DNA of 64,000 nucleotides from Lachnospiraceae bacterium (GTDB taxonomy: Bacteria > Bacillota > Clostridia > Lachnospirales > Lachnospiraceae). The translations under genes were made by a program, and so were the position numbers. Below the pieces are notes generated by a model, which saw only the letters and a list, made by a program, of their open reading frames with translations, was not told the origin of the DNA and made no database searches. The DNA is taken from the NCBI GenBank assembly GCA_017521605.1, contig JAFXCD010000036.1, forward strand, positions 50,415 to 114,414, given 5' to 3'. Position 1 is the stretch's first letter. Each line of letters opens with the position of its first letter. Below, one piece after another: positions 28,899-38,700 of this stretch.

Positions 28899-29798
28899 TT
28901 AGTTCTCCTTCTTTTTCTTACCCGGCTTACGTCCACCCGAAGAATGCATAGGATTTACTTTCCATGCTGCTATGAGCATAAATACAAAAGACAATAATAA
29001 AATACACACGCCTGATATATATATCCATAATTCGTTATGAACAATCCAATAGGTAACAGCTCCTGCATCATTGCCTGTGATACTGTTATTCGACAAAAGG
29101 GACTCACCCATCATAACCAAACAGAAAAACTCTTCAAAAAAGGCTCCCGGATTAAACATAAGCCATAACAAAGCCTCCCCTACCGTATCACACTCCAATA
29201 TCCCTCTGATTAACAGATGTAAAAAAGTCATACCATATACACCTATATAGAATACAAAAGACAGAATAACTGCTGTTATGGACCTGCGACAAATTGCGGA
29301 ACATAATATGCCAATACTTCCCGAAAAAATTGCTAATAACAATACCGCCAATAAATACTGCAAAAGCACTACCCATTTCATACCACCTACTACAAAGGAC
29401 AATGCCAGAATGGGTAAACTTCCTATCACATAAAACATGATACGTATTACTGCCGAAGTCACCTTCCCTACAACGATAGAAAAAGGAGACATGGCAGTGG
29501 TAAGCATTACGTCAAAGGTCTGCCGTTCCTTTTCACCGGATATGGAAGAGGCTGTAATAATAGGAGTAATCAAAGCAATAATGCACACCTGCGCTATAGC
29601 AATTACAGGAAACAGATCGACTAGCTTATTATAGATATTATTATTACTGTATATAAAATCCGAATCTGTCTGTATTACAAGTAATGCCAACAAAAATGTA
29701 ACAGTAAGTATAGCTTCGTATCCAAATACACCCCATGCCAATCGCATACTACGTGCTGAAACCTGCAAGTCTTTCTTTACAATAGGATTTATTATCAT
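28899..29798 (-). CDS. ABC transporter permease (ABC-2 type)
   Basis: 299 residues with six or so membrane segments. The motif ITPIITASSISGEKERQTFDVMLTTAMSPFSIVVGK (key residues SISGEKERQT..LL/MLTT) is the conserved ABC-2 element that contacts the ATPase. The C-terminus is basic (GGRKPGKKKKEN). It begins directly at the stop of the ATPase gene and so forms a one-to-one pair with it. The substrate is unknown; the GldA/GldF-like pairing with MoxR and VWA proteins suggests an envelope role. Confidence 0.88.
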   Translation of the reverse strand: MIINPIVKKDLQVSARSMRLAWGVFGYEAILTVTFLLALLVIQTDSDFIYSNNNIYNKLVDLFPVIAIAQVCIIALITPIITASSISGEKERQTFDVMLTTAMSPFSIVVGKVTSAVIRIMFYVIGSLPILALSFVVGGMKWVVLLQYLLAVLLLAIFSGSIGILCSAICRRSITAVILSFVFYIGVYGMTFLHLLIRGILECDTVGEALLWLMFNPGAFFEEFFCLVMMGESLLSNNSITGNDAGAVTYWIVHNELWIYISGVCILLLSFVFMLIAAWKVNPMHSSGGRKPGKKKKEN

Positions 29799-30734
29799 TT
29801 AAGCCTCACCTCCTGTTAAGTTCATAAATAAGGATTCTAAGCTGCCTTCTTCGGGATAAAAACCTGTTAGAATCACCTGATTCTGAATCAATCTTCCAAT
29901 CAAAGCAGACATTTCTTCATCCGTTCCTCTATAATTAATGATTATTTCATTCTCTCTTACAGATTCCACTACCACATGAGGATATTCTTTCATCATTTGT
30001 ACTGCCACTTCCATACCGGCATTGATACGGATATGAATCCGCTTTCCACCGGTTGGCTCATTCATAGAACCATGCATAATAGTATCAATTCCACCGGAAG
30101 TCAACAGCTTTCCATGATCCATAATACCAATACTGCTACACATCTCCGATAGTTCCGATAAAATATGAGAACTGATAATAATGGTTTTCCCCATGGAATG
30201 CAGATTCTTTAACAATTCCTTCATTTCCACTCTGGCTCTGGGATCCAGGCCGGAATTGGGCTCATCCAAAATCAGTAGCTGAGGATTATGTAATAAAGCT
30301 CTTGCTACACAAAGGCGTTGCTTCATACCTCTGGACAAGGTATCCACATAGAACTCTTTCTTATCCGTCAAATTCACCAGCTCCAGCAAATCGTCAGACA
30401 ATCTGGCAATTTCCTTGGAGTTCATACTATACATGGAACCATAGAAATCCATATATTCCTTTACCTTCAGATTGTCATACACCCCAAAGAAATCGGGCAC
30501 ATAACCAATCATCTTCTTCATTTCCTTACTCCCAAGAGTTGCACTGCTGCCACCAATCTGAACAGTACCACCACTTGCCTTCAGTAATCCGCAAACAATA
30601 CGGATTGTAGTAGTCTTACCGGCCCCGTTGGGTCCTACAAAGCCAAACAATTCTCCTTCCGGAATATGTAGTGTCAGATGATTTACAGCCGTAAAGGATC
30701 CATAGTTTTTTGTCAAATCATTTATTCTTAACAT
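29799..30734 (-). CDS. ABC transporter ATP-binding protein
   Basis: 311 residues. Walker A GPNGAGKTTTIRI (about 34-46), Q-loop near YVPDFFG, signature LSRGMKQRLCVARALL, Walker B LLILDEPNSGLDPRAR and the switch His in IIISSHILSEL. A C-terminal extension (about 220-311) is typical of the ABC-2 exporters of the CcmA/GldA class. AAGGAGGGG precedes the start, 14 bp after the first gene of the operon. Confidence 0.95.
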   Translation of the reverse strand: MLRINDLTKNYGSFTAVNHLTLHIPEGELFGFVGPNGAGKTTTIRIVCGLLKASGGTVQIGGSSATLGSKEMKKMIGYVPDFFGVYDNLKVKEYMDFYGSMYSMNSKEIARLSDDLLELVNLTDKKEFYVDTLSRGMKQRLCVARALLHNPQLLILDEPNSGLDPRARVEMKELLKNLHSMGKTIIISSHILSELSEMCSSIGIMDHGKLLTSGGIDTIMHGSMNEPTGGKRIHIRINAGMEVAVQMMKEYPHVVVESVRENEIIINYRGTDEEMSALIGRLIQNQVILTGFYPEEGSLESLFMNLTGGEA

Positions 30735-30748
30735 TTACTTCCCCTCCT

Positions 30749-32779
30749 TTACCGCAACACCCGGTAGACACATCTATATGAGCTCTCACTTACTTTGTCT
30801 TCTACCGTTCCCTGCTCATCCTCCGTTACACCTATTATGATAACTCCCGCGCCATCATACTCCAGACAGGCATTGTACATACCTACACCAATGGCTGCCA
30901 AGGCACTGATTTCTTCGGGTGTCCTTTTACCATCCCTATATTCATTTCTCAAATAACTATTTTGATATCTCCCAAAATAACCGGACCCATCCGTATTATG
31001 ATACAAAACTTTCTGTGACTGCAAATCAATGGTTTCACCGGCCTTCCAGTTCTCCATCAGGAATATGTTCTCATTCACAATCACGGCATAATAAGCAAAA
31101 TCTGCAGTCGTATCATTGGTAATGGTGCCATATAATCTACCCAAATCTTCATAGACATCCTGACCACTTAGATTTCCACCAATTCCTTGGGCCTCCTTAG
31201 CACATCCTAATACAAAATAAGCATCTTCAAAGTTTTCACTGGGTACAATTCCCACAGAAAGACGGTCCCCTTCCTGTATAACCCGACAGTCATAATCACT
31301 CTCACTATCGCCATACCAATAGTTTCTATATCCCATCTTACCGGCAAACTCATAACCTTCTCTTAATTTCATGCTCCATTCGTCATGATTAGCATTATAT
31401 GCATATAAATATGCTTTACTCTTACCTGCATCCTGTACATTCTCAGTGGTAACAGAAAATACCCGGGTATTCTTCACTTCATGGCCTCTTCCTGCCAGAA
31501 AAACCAGAAAAACCGTAGCTACTACTGTCACAGCCACTGCTCCCCAGTAATAATCCCTTTTCTTGATGCTTTTCAATATTAAGTAAAGAACCGGACCAAC
31601 AAAAACTACATAAAGCAAAATAATCCATCTTAATATATTAAAATCCAGCTTACTGTTTGCTGATCCTATAGCACGTAATACCGTACTAATATTATCCATC
31701 ACATTATACTGTTTCCCTAAATAGGGGTCTTGATACTTGGACATGGACATATTGGCCACATCCTGCAATAGTTCCCTGACAAACTCTACCCTGTTTAAAT
31801 AACTATCCTGGTAAAAAGCAGAATTCTGCAAGCCCAGCTCCTTCAAAGAATAAGGTGCTACTGCAATAACACCATCGCCCTGGCTATAACACATAACTGC
31901 ACTGGTATACATCACATTATAAAAATTATCAGGTGCCCCTTCCATTAAGTCAGCCATATACATGACAGACCAGTCTACCATGTCATTATATTGATAATAC
32001 TGCCTCTTACTTCCCGGCTCATTTACTTCGTAACATTCAATGTCCACAAAGCTATGGGTCAGACTACCTAGTGTCTCTTTTGCATACTCACCGGTGCCTA
32101 CAATCAACATACCACCATCATCACACCATGTACTGATTGATGCTAATTCTTCCTCTGTCAGCACTGCGGTATCAAAATCATCAATTACCAGATATTGCAT
32201 ATTGTCCAGCTTGTCCAACAAATTTGCCTGTGTAATCTCATATAGCTTAATAGGATAATCATCTCCCCAGAAATACATCTTATTACCATTCATATCCAAA
32301 AATGTCAGTGACGAATAATCATCACTAAGAATTCCCATATGAATGGACATCTGTCCATTGGTCAGCAAATGATAAAAGTTTTCTTCCCAGACAATCTTTT
32401 CCTTTTTATCCAGCATATAAACATACACTGTACCATTGGTTTGTTCAATTTCAGCTCTGGAAACCTTTACAATAAACTGCTTTTCACTACCTTCGGGCAA
32501 GGAAAGTTTCACATCGTAAGCTGTGGACATGTCATAAGTCTCATCTACCATAACCCTGACCATTCCTTCCCAATCCTTACCCGGATTCTCTATGGTCACC
32601 TGTATGTCATAGGTATCCTCGTTCATATCAACTAATTCTGCCTCAATAAAAAATGCATTTCCATTTTCCGTAGCTTGCGTCGGAATACCGGCCATACCAA
32701 ATACAACCGCCATACACAACATCAGACAGAATAAACGAAATGCATGATTCATTCTTTTATAATTTCCTTTTGTACACAT
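30749..32779 (-). CDS. Exported membrane protein, first gene of the MoxR/ABC operon
   Basis: About 676 residues with a signal peptide (hydrophobic LFCLMLCMAVVFGMAG, cleavage near TQAT). The outer part (about 40-340) has a beta-sandwich region and a GATase/ThuA-like fold (LVIDDFDTAVLTEEELASISTWCDDGGMLIVGTG, key residues LVIDDFD and GGMLIVGTGEY). Two membrane helices lie at about 383-403 and 412-432, and a second outer domain follows. This layout recalls the GldG/DUF4350 type of partner seen with GldF-like ABC permeases. I chose 32779 because GGGAGAGG lies before it; the longer frame starts 33 bases upstream. It is the first gene after the promoter at 32813-32841. Confidence 0.7.
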   Translation of the reverse strand: MCTKGNYKRMNHAFRLFCLMLCMAVVFGMAGIPTQATENGNAFFIEAELVDMNEDTYDIQVTIENPGKDWEGMVRVMVDETYDMSTAYDVKLSLPEGSEKQFIVKVSRAEIEQTNGTVYVYMLDKKEKIVWEENFYHLLTNGQMSIHMGILSDDYSSLTFLDMNGNKMYFWGDDYPIKLYEITQANLLDKLDNMQYLVIDDFDTAVLTEEELASISTWCDDGGMLIVGTGEYAKETLGSLTHSFVDIECYEVNEPGSKRQYYQYNDMVDWSVMYMADLMEGAPDNFYNVMYTSAVMCYSQGDGVIAVAPYSLKELGLQNSAFYQDSYLNRVEFVRELLQDVANMSMSKYQDPYLGKQYNVMDNISTVLRAIGSANSKLDFNILRWIILLYVVFVGPVLYLILKSIKKRDYYWGAVAVTVVATVFLVFLAGRGHEVKNTRVFSVTTENVQDAGKSKAYLYAYNANHDEWSMKLREGYEFAGKMGYRNYWYGDSESDYDCRVIQEGDRLSVGIVPSENFEDAYFVLGCAKEAQGIGGNLSGQDVYEDLGRLYGTITNDTTADFAYYAVIVNENIFLMENWKAGETIDLQSQKVLYHNTDGSGYFGRYQNSYLRNEYRDGKRTPEEISALAAIGVGMYNACLEYDGAGVIIIGVTEDEQGTVEDKVSESSYRCVYRVLR

Positions 32780-32812
32780 CCTAACCTCTCCCTTCCATAA
32801 TACTCCATACAT

Positions 32813-32841
32813 AATATAGCATATTTGAAGACATTAGACAA
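32813..32841 (-). promoter_or_regulatory. Promoter of the seven-gene operon
   Basis: On the minus strand TTGTCT (32841-32836), a 17-base spacer and TATATT (32818-32813), about 30 bases before the first start codon. No other promoter is evident inside the operon. Confidence 0.6.
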
Positions 32842-32870
32842 TCAAGTATCCTCTTAAGAATTTCTGAAGA

Positions 32871-32905
32871 AAAAAGAAAGAGAACTATGGTTTATAGTCC
32901 TCTTT
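32871..32905 (-). terminator. Terminator of the gene at 32892
   Basis: AAAGAG-ACTAT (32877-32888) pairs with ATAGT-CTCTTT (32894-32905), with a T-rich run on the minus strand. The stem overlaps the last codons of the gene. Confidence 0.7.
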
Positions 32906-33206
32906 TTACCTCAATATATTCCAGCGAAGCTGCTCCAATCCAATTATAAGTAGCAATAGACATCAGCTTGTTTTCTCCTCTGTCAATGGGTGGTACCAAC
33001 TCTCCGGATTTATATACCACTATGCCGGATACATATTTTTTGATGTGCGAAATAACATCCTCTAAATCAATCTCGCTTTCACAAAGAATAGTCAACTTAT
33101 CAAACAGCTCGATTTCATCTTTGGTTTTGTAATACTTCAGGTGAAAGTCATTATTCGGATACTTTAACTTTAAAATATCCTTTATCATTCGGGTTGCTTG
33201 TTTCAT
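32892..33206 (-). CDS. Unknown 104-residue protein, likely Spo0A-linked
   Basis: No family recognised. The protein is soluble and mixed alpha/beta: KYPNNDFHLKYYKTKDEIEL, ESEIDLEDVISHIKKYVSG, then a Gly/Trp piece NWIGAASLEYIEVKRG. AAGGAAG is the ribosome site. Its promoter region (33210-33310) has a TAAGAT -10-like box and, further upstream, three Spo0A-type boxes in helical phase, so it may respond to entry into stationary phase or sporulation. A terminator closes it as a single-gene unit. Confidence 0.65.
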   Translation of the reverse strand: MKQATRMIKDILKLKYPNNDFHLKYYKTKDEIELFDKLTILCESEIDLEDVISHIKKYVSGIVVYKSGELVPPIDRGENKLMSIATYNWIGAASLEYIEVKRGL

Positions 33207-33282
33207 GCAGGCTTCCTTTTCGTTGTATATTTTTTACTATCTTACCATAGTTTTATGAATTATGGAAGAGGTAAATGTTATT

Positions 33283-33309
33283 TTCGACATTTTTTGACAA
33301 TTTTCGACA
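33283..33309 (-). promoter_or_regulatory. Three phased Spo0A-type boxes
   Basis: Reading the minus strand, TGTCGAA (33309-33303), TGTCAAA (33299-33293) and TGTCGAA (33289-33283) are spaced exactly ten bases apart, so all face the same side of the helix. TGTCGAA is the core of the 0A box. They lie about 80 bases upstream of the gene starting at 33206 and just after the end of the gene at 33345. Confidence 0.6.
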
Positions 33310-33344
33310 TTCTTTACCCATACACTGTCAATAGTTATGGTGCT

Positions 33345-33668
33345 TTATAACAAATGTATAATGTCAACACTGAAATATTCATTCTGAACAGAATGCACTC
33401 CATGTTTAGACCATTGGGGAAAACCAGATTTTACAGGTTCATTCTTTTCTGCTGCGGACAGCCACTCTTTTAAATTGTTTTCATCAATATCGTGTAATGA
33501 CATTTGTTTTATCAAAGCTTCAAAACTATTTAAGGCATATTCCAGATATTCCTGTTTGGGTTCATATCCCAACTTCTCCCAAACGCTCTGTTGTCCTGAT
33601 AACTCTTGTGCATAACGTATCATTTCCAACACAAATGACTTATCTGTTTCATATGAAGCCTTTTCCAT
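33345..33668 (-). CDS. Unknown 107-residue protein
   Basis: No family recognised. Mostly helical and acidic (SFVLEMIRYAQELSGQQS, EYLEYALNSFEALIKQMSLH, LKEWLSAAEKNEP), with a C-terminal WSKHGVHSVQNEYFSVD. No good ribosome site stands before the ATG at 33668, so the start or even the gene may be wrong; it is kept for its even amino acid mix and isolated position. Base composition is AT-rich like the surrounding accessory stretch. Confidence 0.45.
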   Translation of the reverse strand: MEKASYETDKSFVLEMIRYAQELSGQQSVWEKLGYEPKQEYLEYALNSFEALIKQMSLHDIDENNLKEWLSAAEKNEPVKSGFPQWSKHGVHSVQNEYFSVDIIHLL

Positions 33669-33830
33669 GGCATTTTAATAATGTCAAAACCTACATTTCC
33701 TATAACAATACACCTCTCCCACTACTCCGTAAGATTCTTTATTTCACCAATTATACCACAAAATCATGTATAATAAAATAACAACCTATTTTCCGATGTT
33801 TAATAAGGTGTATTCAAAGTTTTGGTATAA

Positions 33831-33866
33831 TAAAAAAATGGAAACCCTGTATTTTCAAGGTTTCCA
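33831..33866 (-). terminator. Terminator of tRNA-Thr
   Basis: TGGAAACC (33839-33846) pairs with GGTTTCCA (33859-33866), followed on the minus strand by a run of seven T. It lies 13 bases after the tRNA 3' end. Confidence 0.85.
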
Positions 33867-33879
33867 CTCTTTTAAGAAA

Positions 33880-33952
33880 AGCTGCTGACGGGAATCGGAC
33901 CCGTGACCTCCGCACTACCAATGCGACGCTCTACCGACTGAGCCACAGCAGC
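33880..33952 (-). tRNA. tRNA-Thr (GGT)
   Basis: Full cloverleaf: acceptor GCTGCTG/CAGCAGC, D arm GCTC..GAGC, anticodon stem TCGCA/TGCGG with loop TTGGTAG (anticodon GGT, reads ACC), T arm ACGGG..CCCGT. CCA is not encoded. The surrounding interval 33669-34047 holds no gene besides this. Confidence 0.97.
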
Positions 33953-34047
33953 ATGTTTGGGGTTTCCCAATCACAAATGCTATTGTATCAGAGCTTTTTC
34001 CATTTGTCAACAAAAATTGAATAAATTTTTTAGACAAATTATAATAT

Positions 34048-34332
34048 TCATAAGAAATCATTTTTAGTCTTTTTGAACACAAAACGTACAGTATAACCCA
34101 ACTCATCACATATTCTCTGTACGATTTCTGTTGCAGCTTCTTTTACATCATCATGTACACAAATAATACAGGTGTTTTTCCTGCTGAAAATACTTTTCTT
34201 TGGCCAACGCAGGAAATAGGATATACGATTCTTTAATAATTCCTTTTCGATAACCTTTCTATGATCCCCATCTTCTATTTCGCACAACTCTATCTCATTA
34301 TTCACCTTTATGTTTGTATAGATTGAATGCAT
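34048..34332 (-). CDS. Unknown 94-residue protein
   Basis: No family named with confidence. Start MHSIYTNIKVNNEIELCEIE, a basic patch FLRWPKKSIFSRKN, then a beta/alpha piece CIICVHDDVKEAATEIVQRI ending in a Lys-rich tail. The pattern of a short alpha/beta protein with a basic surface is compatible with nucleic acid binding, but that is a guess. GGGAGG lies eight bases before 34332, which is why I prefer it to the longer frame from 34356. It lies about 95 bp upstream of the tRNA-Thr 5' end, in the same direction. Confidence 0.6.
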   Translation of the reverse strand: MHSIYTNIKVNNEIELCEIEDGDHRKVIEKELLKNRISYFLRWPKKSIFSRKNTCIICVHDDVKEAATEIVQRICDELGYTVRFVFKKTKNDFL

Positions 34333-34481
34333 CCTTGCAACCTCCCACTCTCGCAATTCTTGCTTAAATCCTATGTATTATTATCGTACATTTTAGCAAA
34401 AAGCTTTAGAGTCTGCATTATTCATTTTAGTATACTTCATTATGATTAATTGCTCTTTCTGGTATGCCATGTTGTTACATC

Positions 34482-35279
34482 TTAAGAACAGTGGCGAAAT
34501 ATCAGTTCTCCTATTTGCCTTTGGCTTATGGGAGTTTGTTTTGTTTCATATGTAAATATTACCTACTCACCAGGAAAATAACCATTCTGCATATAACAAT
34601 TTATCTTCTTAATCGCTTTTTCTGCATATTTTACATCGTCCATCATCCCCAAATGCTCCCAATATATTTCCTTCCTAAGACGTACATTAAGCACTGTAAA
34701 ATCAGGATATACCTCACCCATTCCCTTTAAATATAAAGGTGATTCATATCGATAAGGAATTCCTTCCTGATACAACATATTAGCAATTATTATCTCTGAC
34801 TTTGAACGAACCCTTTCTCCTTTTATAGTAAAATACTCCGGCATATTCTCCTCAAATTCCTTACCCTGATACTTTACATTCTCCCACTCTGAAATATATT
34901 CATTATCCGGTTTGTAAATAGGTGTTATTAGTTTTTGACGGCCCTTATGTAATACCGAATATATCTCTTCTGCACAATTATTTGGATAGTGGTAAAAATA
35001 CTTGTTTATAGACATTAATTCTTTATCAACTGATCTTAACACTTTTTCATCATAATCCTTTTGTGCCAGCTTTTGAGCCAATATAACATTCCCGTTTCGG
35101 ATATATATACTTTCTTCATGATTTGCAATATCTCTTTTATAATAACGCACATTCTCACCCTGTTTCATAAAATGTAATGTCCCTTGAGGTGCTTCTGATA
35201 ATGCTTTCTCTTTCTCCCTCTTCACCTTTAACAAATACTCACGTCTTTTTTCTAATTGTTCTCTCAGTTGCATACACAT
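34482..35279 (-). pseudogene. PD-(D/E)XK nuclease-like gene interrupted by in-frame TAG
   Basis: The open part (35279 to 34563, 238 residues) begins with a helical region and ends in a restriction-nuclease-like fold: RVRSKSEIIIANMLYQEGI, then VYPDFTV and KEIYWEHLGMMDD, matching the E..PD..E.K-like core order of the PD-(D/E)XK superfamily (with W-E-H in place of a plain ExK). After FPGE a TAG (34565-34563) stops translation, but the same frame continues VIFTYETKQTPISQRQIGEL and IFRHCS to a TAA at 34484-34482. Such a V/LI.TYET tail is what relatives carry as I recall them, so the stop is probably a recent nonsense mutation or a sequencing error. No partner methylase is near. Confidence 0.65.
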
Positions 35280-35366
35280 ATCCTCCTGATGATTATAATT
35301 TTTCTTATCCTATTTCTTCTATGCCTAATCTTTCCATAACTTTTTAACCACTTTCTTGTTTATCCT

Positions 35367-35679
35367 GATTCTGGGATGAGTTTTGACTGGATTTGTCCTT
35401 ATTCATAACCTCTATACTAGGCCACTTCTTTAATTTTCTTGATTTTGGGATGAATTTTAACTAGATTTGTCCTTATTCATGACTTACTTACTAGGCCACT
35501 TCTTTGATTTTCTTGATTTTGGGATGAATTTTAACTAGATTTGTCCTTATTCATGATCTACTTACTAGGCCACTTCTTTAATTTTCTTGATTTTGGGATG
35601 AATTTTAACTAGATTTGTCCTTATTCATGACCTACTTACTAGGCCACTTCTTTGATTTTCTTGATTTTGGGATGAATTA
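35367..35679. repeat. 74-bp tandem repeat, about 4.2 copies
   Basis: The motif GATTTGTCCTTATTCAT recurs at 35390, 35464, 35538 and 35612, exactly 74 bases apart, with few differences between copies (first copy most diverged). Since 74 is not a multiple of three, it is not a coding repeat. It fills the 476-base space between the nuclease gene and the RND gene. I see no gene in it; it may be a minisatellite and variable between strains. Confidence 0.9.
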
Positions 35680-35755
35680 CAGACATATATCCAGAGCAGG
35701 CTGTCTCCTGCTCCGGACTTTCTGGCAAAATAGACTTCTTATAACTTTTACTAAT

Positions 35756-38700
35756 TTAATACTCTGTATCTTCCTGTACTGTTACATTTTCCTGATATAC
35801 ATTCTCTTCTGCTACTTCTTCTGTTTCCGTAACTTCTGCTATCTCTTCATAGTTTTGAATTTCCACAGGCTCTTGAATCTGAATATCTTCTGCCATCGCG
35901 GATTTCTTCTTTTTCTTCTCCGGGTTGAAAATATCATAAACACAAGGAATTACCAACAAGGTCAGTAATGTACCATAAGACAGACCACCAATGGTTACTA
36001 CCGACATGGGCTTCGCCATTTCAGAACCCATATCATCTGAGAATACCATAGTAGACAATGCCAAAATGGTAGTCAGTGCTGTCATAAGTACCGGACGCAA
36101 TCTGGTTCTGCCTGCTTCAAGGATAGCCTCTCTCTTAGGCATACCCGCCTCACGAAGCTGATTCATATAGTCTACAATAACAATACCATTATTTACAATA
36201 ACACCGGAGAGCATAACAAAGCCTATCATGGCGATTACACTAATCTCGCTGTTGCTAATGAAGAGGCCGAAGAAACCTCCTGTAAATGCCAACGGAATGG
36301 TAAACAGGATGATAAAGGGCGATTTCAGCGACTGGAACTGTGCCACCATAATCAAATACATAAACACAACTGCCAATAACAACATCAGACCCACCTGCTC
36401 TAAAGCATCATTGATGGTTTCATTTTCACCGGCAAATACCAGCTTATAGCCTTCCGGCACTTCATAATCCTTTAATCTGTCCTCCAATTCAGATGCAACT
36501 CGACCTACATTATAGCCCTCGGCAATTGCCGCAGAAACTGTGACATATCTAGTCTGGTCTACTCTGTTTATTGCATCCAGGGATAACGCTTTTTCAAAGT
36601 CCACAATCTCTGCCAAAGGCACATCTACTGACTTACCATCCTTATCCGTACCGGTTACGGTTAATTTCTTAACCAATTCTCTGGTAAGTTCTATATCCGT
36701 ACCACTTTCTACATATACCGAATAATCCTTATTGCTGGCTTCCAAAGTGGTTGCCACGCTGGCTTCTGCCAGTTTGGGTGCTATCTGGGTAAATACCTGA
36801 GCTACTGTCAATCCATATGCTACAGCTTTATCCTTATCCACTACAATACGCAGTTCTTCACTGGACTCTGCCAGACCATCCGAAACCTCAGTAGTTCCCT
36901 CCACAGACTCTACCACTGCAGCCAATTCTTTTGCAATCTTCTGTAGGGTATCCACATCCCTGCCACGTACCTGCACAGATATACCGCTACCTCCTAATGC
37001 AGACATATCCATACTGGAGGTCTGAATGGAAATCTCCGCTTCCAAATCCGCCGTCTTATTTCGGATAATAGCAGCAATTTCTTCATTGGTCATGGTCTTA
37101 TCTTCATAAGCAACCACATATATGGTAGTACTATTGGTACTTCCACCACCTCCGGTAAAGCTGGACATACTGGTAGAACTTAACATAGCACCTACATGCT
37201 GTACATCCTCAATCTCCAAGATTCTTTCTACCACTTGGTTGGTAATCTCCGCAGTTTCTTCCAGTGTTGCCTCTTCTGAGAGATTCACGGTAACTGTCAG
37301 CTGGGTAGAATCCATATCAGACATAAATGCGGTACCATTAGTCCATGCTGCTGCAATACTGATTACCAGCAATGCCACTGCCAGCACTAAAACCAATGAC
37401 TTCGCTTTCAAAGAAAGACTTAACAACTTACCATATCCATTGATAAAGGCAGTAAAGAATCTACTATCTTGTGAACTCTTAGTTTTTGTCAGTATCTTTG
37501 AAGACATTGCCGGCACAACCGTTAATGCTATAATCAAACTTGCCATAAGGGAATAGGCTATGGTAAGGCCCATGTCTACAAACAGCTGTCTGGTAATACC
37601 TTCTGTAAATACAATGGGCAGGAATACACAGACTGTGGTAAGCGTAGAAGCAACGATTGCTCCCCCCACTTCTCCAGCTCCTTCTATTGCAGCCTCTCGC
37701 ATAGAATATCCTTCATTACGCAAACGATATATATTCTCTATTACAACAATGGAGTTATCCACCAGCATACCAATACCCAGTGCCAGACCGGATAATGAAA
37801 TAACATTTAGTGTAACACCACTAAAGTACATACAAACAATAGCGGTCACCAAACTCACCGGGATAGAACATGCCACCACCATGGTAGGACGCAAATCCTT
37901 AAGGAAAAGAATTAATACCACTATTGCCAAAAGACCACCAAACAATACATTATTAACGATGGAGTCCATAACCAGATCAATAAAGATACCCTGATCCATC
38001 AAAGTAATAATGGTCAATCCCTCTTCTCTTTCCATTAATTCCTTAAATCTCTCACCCAGTAAATCAGACACCTCACCTGTTGAATAACCGGTTTGCTTCT
38101 GAATGGTCAGCATACATCCTGTACTGCCATTTACATTGGTATAAGTAGTAGCACTGTTATCCGTATAAAATACATCTGCCACATCTCCCAAAGTAATAAC
38201 CGGAACATCCTCCATATGCAAATCCATGAGAGGCATTTTCTTTAATTCTTCAATATCTTTCGGTTTATCACCTACACGTACCAGATAGTCAACACCATCT
38301 TCAGTGACATATCCTGCAGGCATAGAAAAATTCTGTGCTGTTAATAGGCCTTTAATTGTATCCACTGAAAGAATCTCTGTCATATCAGCCTGTTTGTAGG
38401 CATCTTCCTTAGCATCTTCAAACTGTTTCTCGCCCTCTTCTAACTGAGTCTTAGCATCCTCCATCTGGTCCTGACCGGCCTTAATCTGTTCCAAGGCAGC
38501 ATCTAACTGCGCCTGTGCCGCTTCCATCTGATATTTGCCTAATGCTAACTGAGAAGATGCTGCAGCGAACTCAATAGCTGCAGTCATTTCTCCCTTTTCC
38601 ACTTCCACAAGACCTTGATTTACTTTGTTTAAACCATCGTTTACGGTAGCAAGTGTCTGGTTCATCAAAGTCTGGAAAGCCGAAAGACCTAAACCATTGG

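Noticed and set aside
34563-34565. TAG read as pyrrolysine or selenocysteine-type recoding
   Set aside because: No pyrrolysine genes or other sign of recoding are in view, and a nuclease-like family gives no reason to expect it; a nonsense mutation is simpler.
35367-35679. Possible CRISPR array
   Set aside because: The units are 74 bases with no constant-repeat/variable-spacer pattern and no cas genes nearby.
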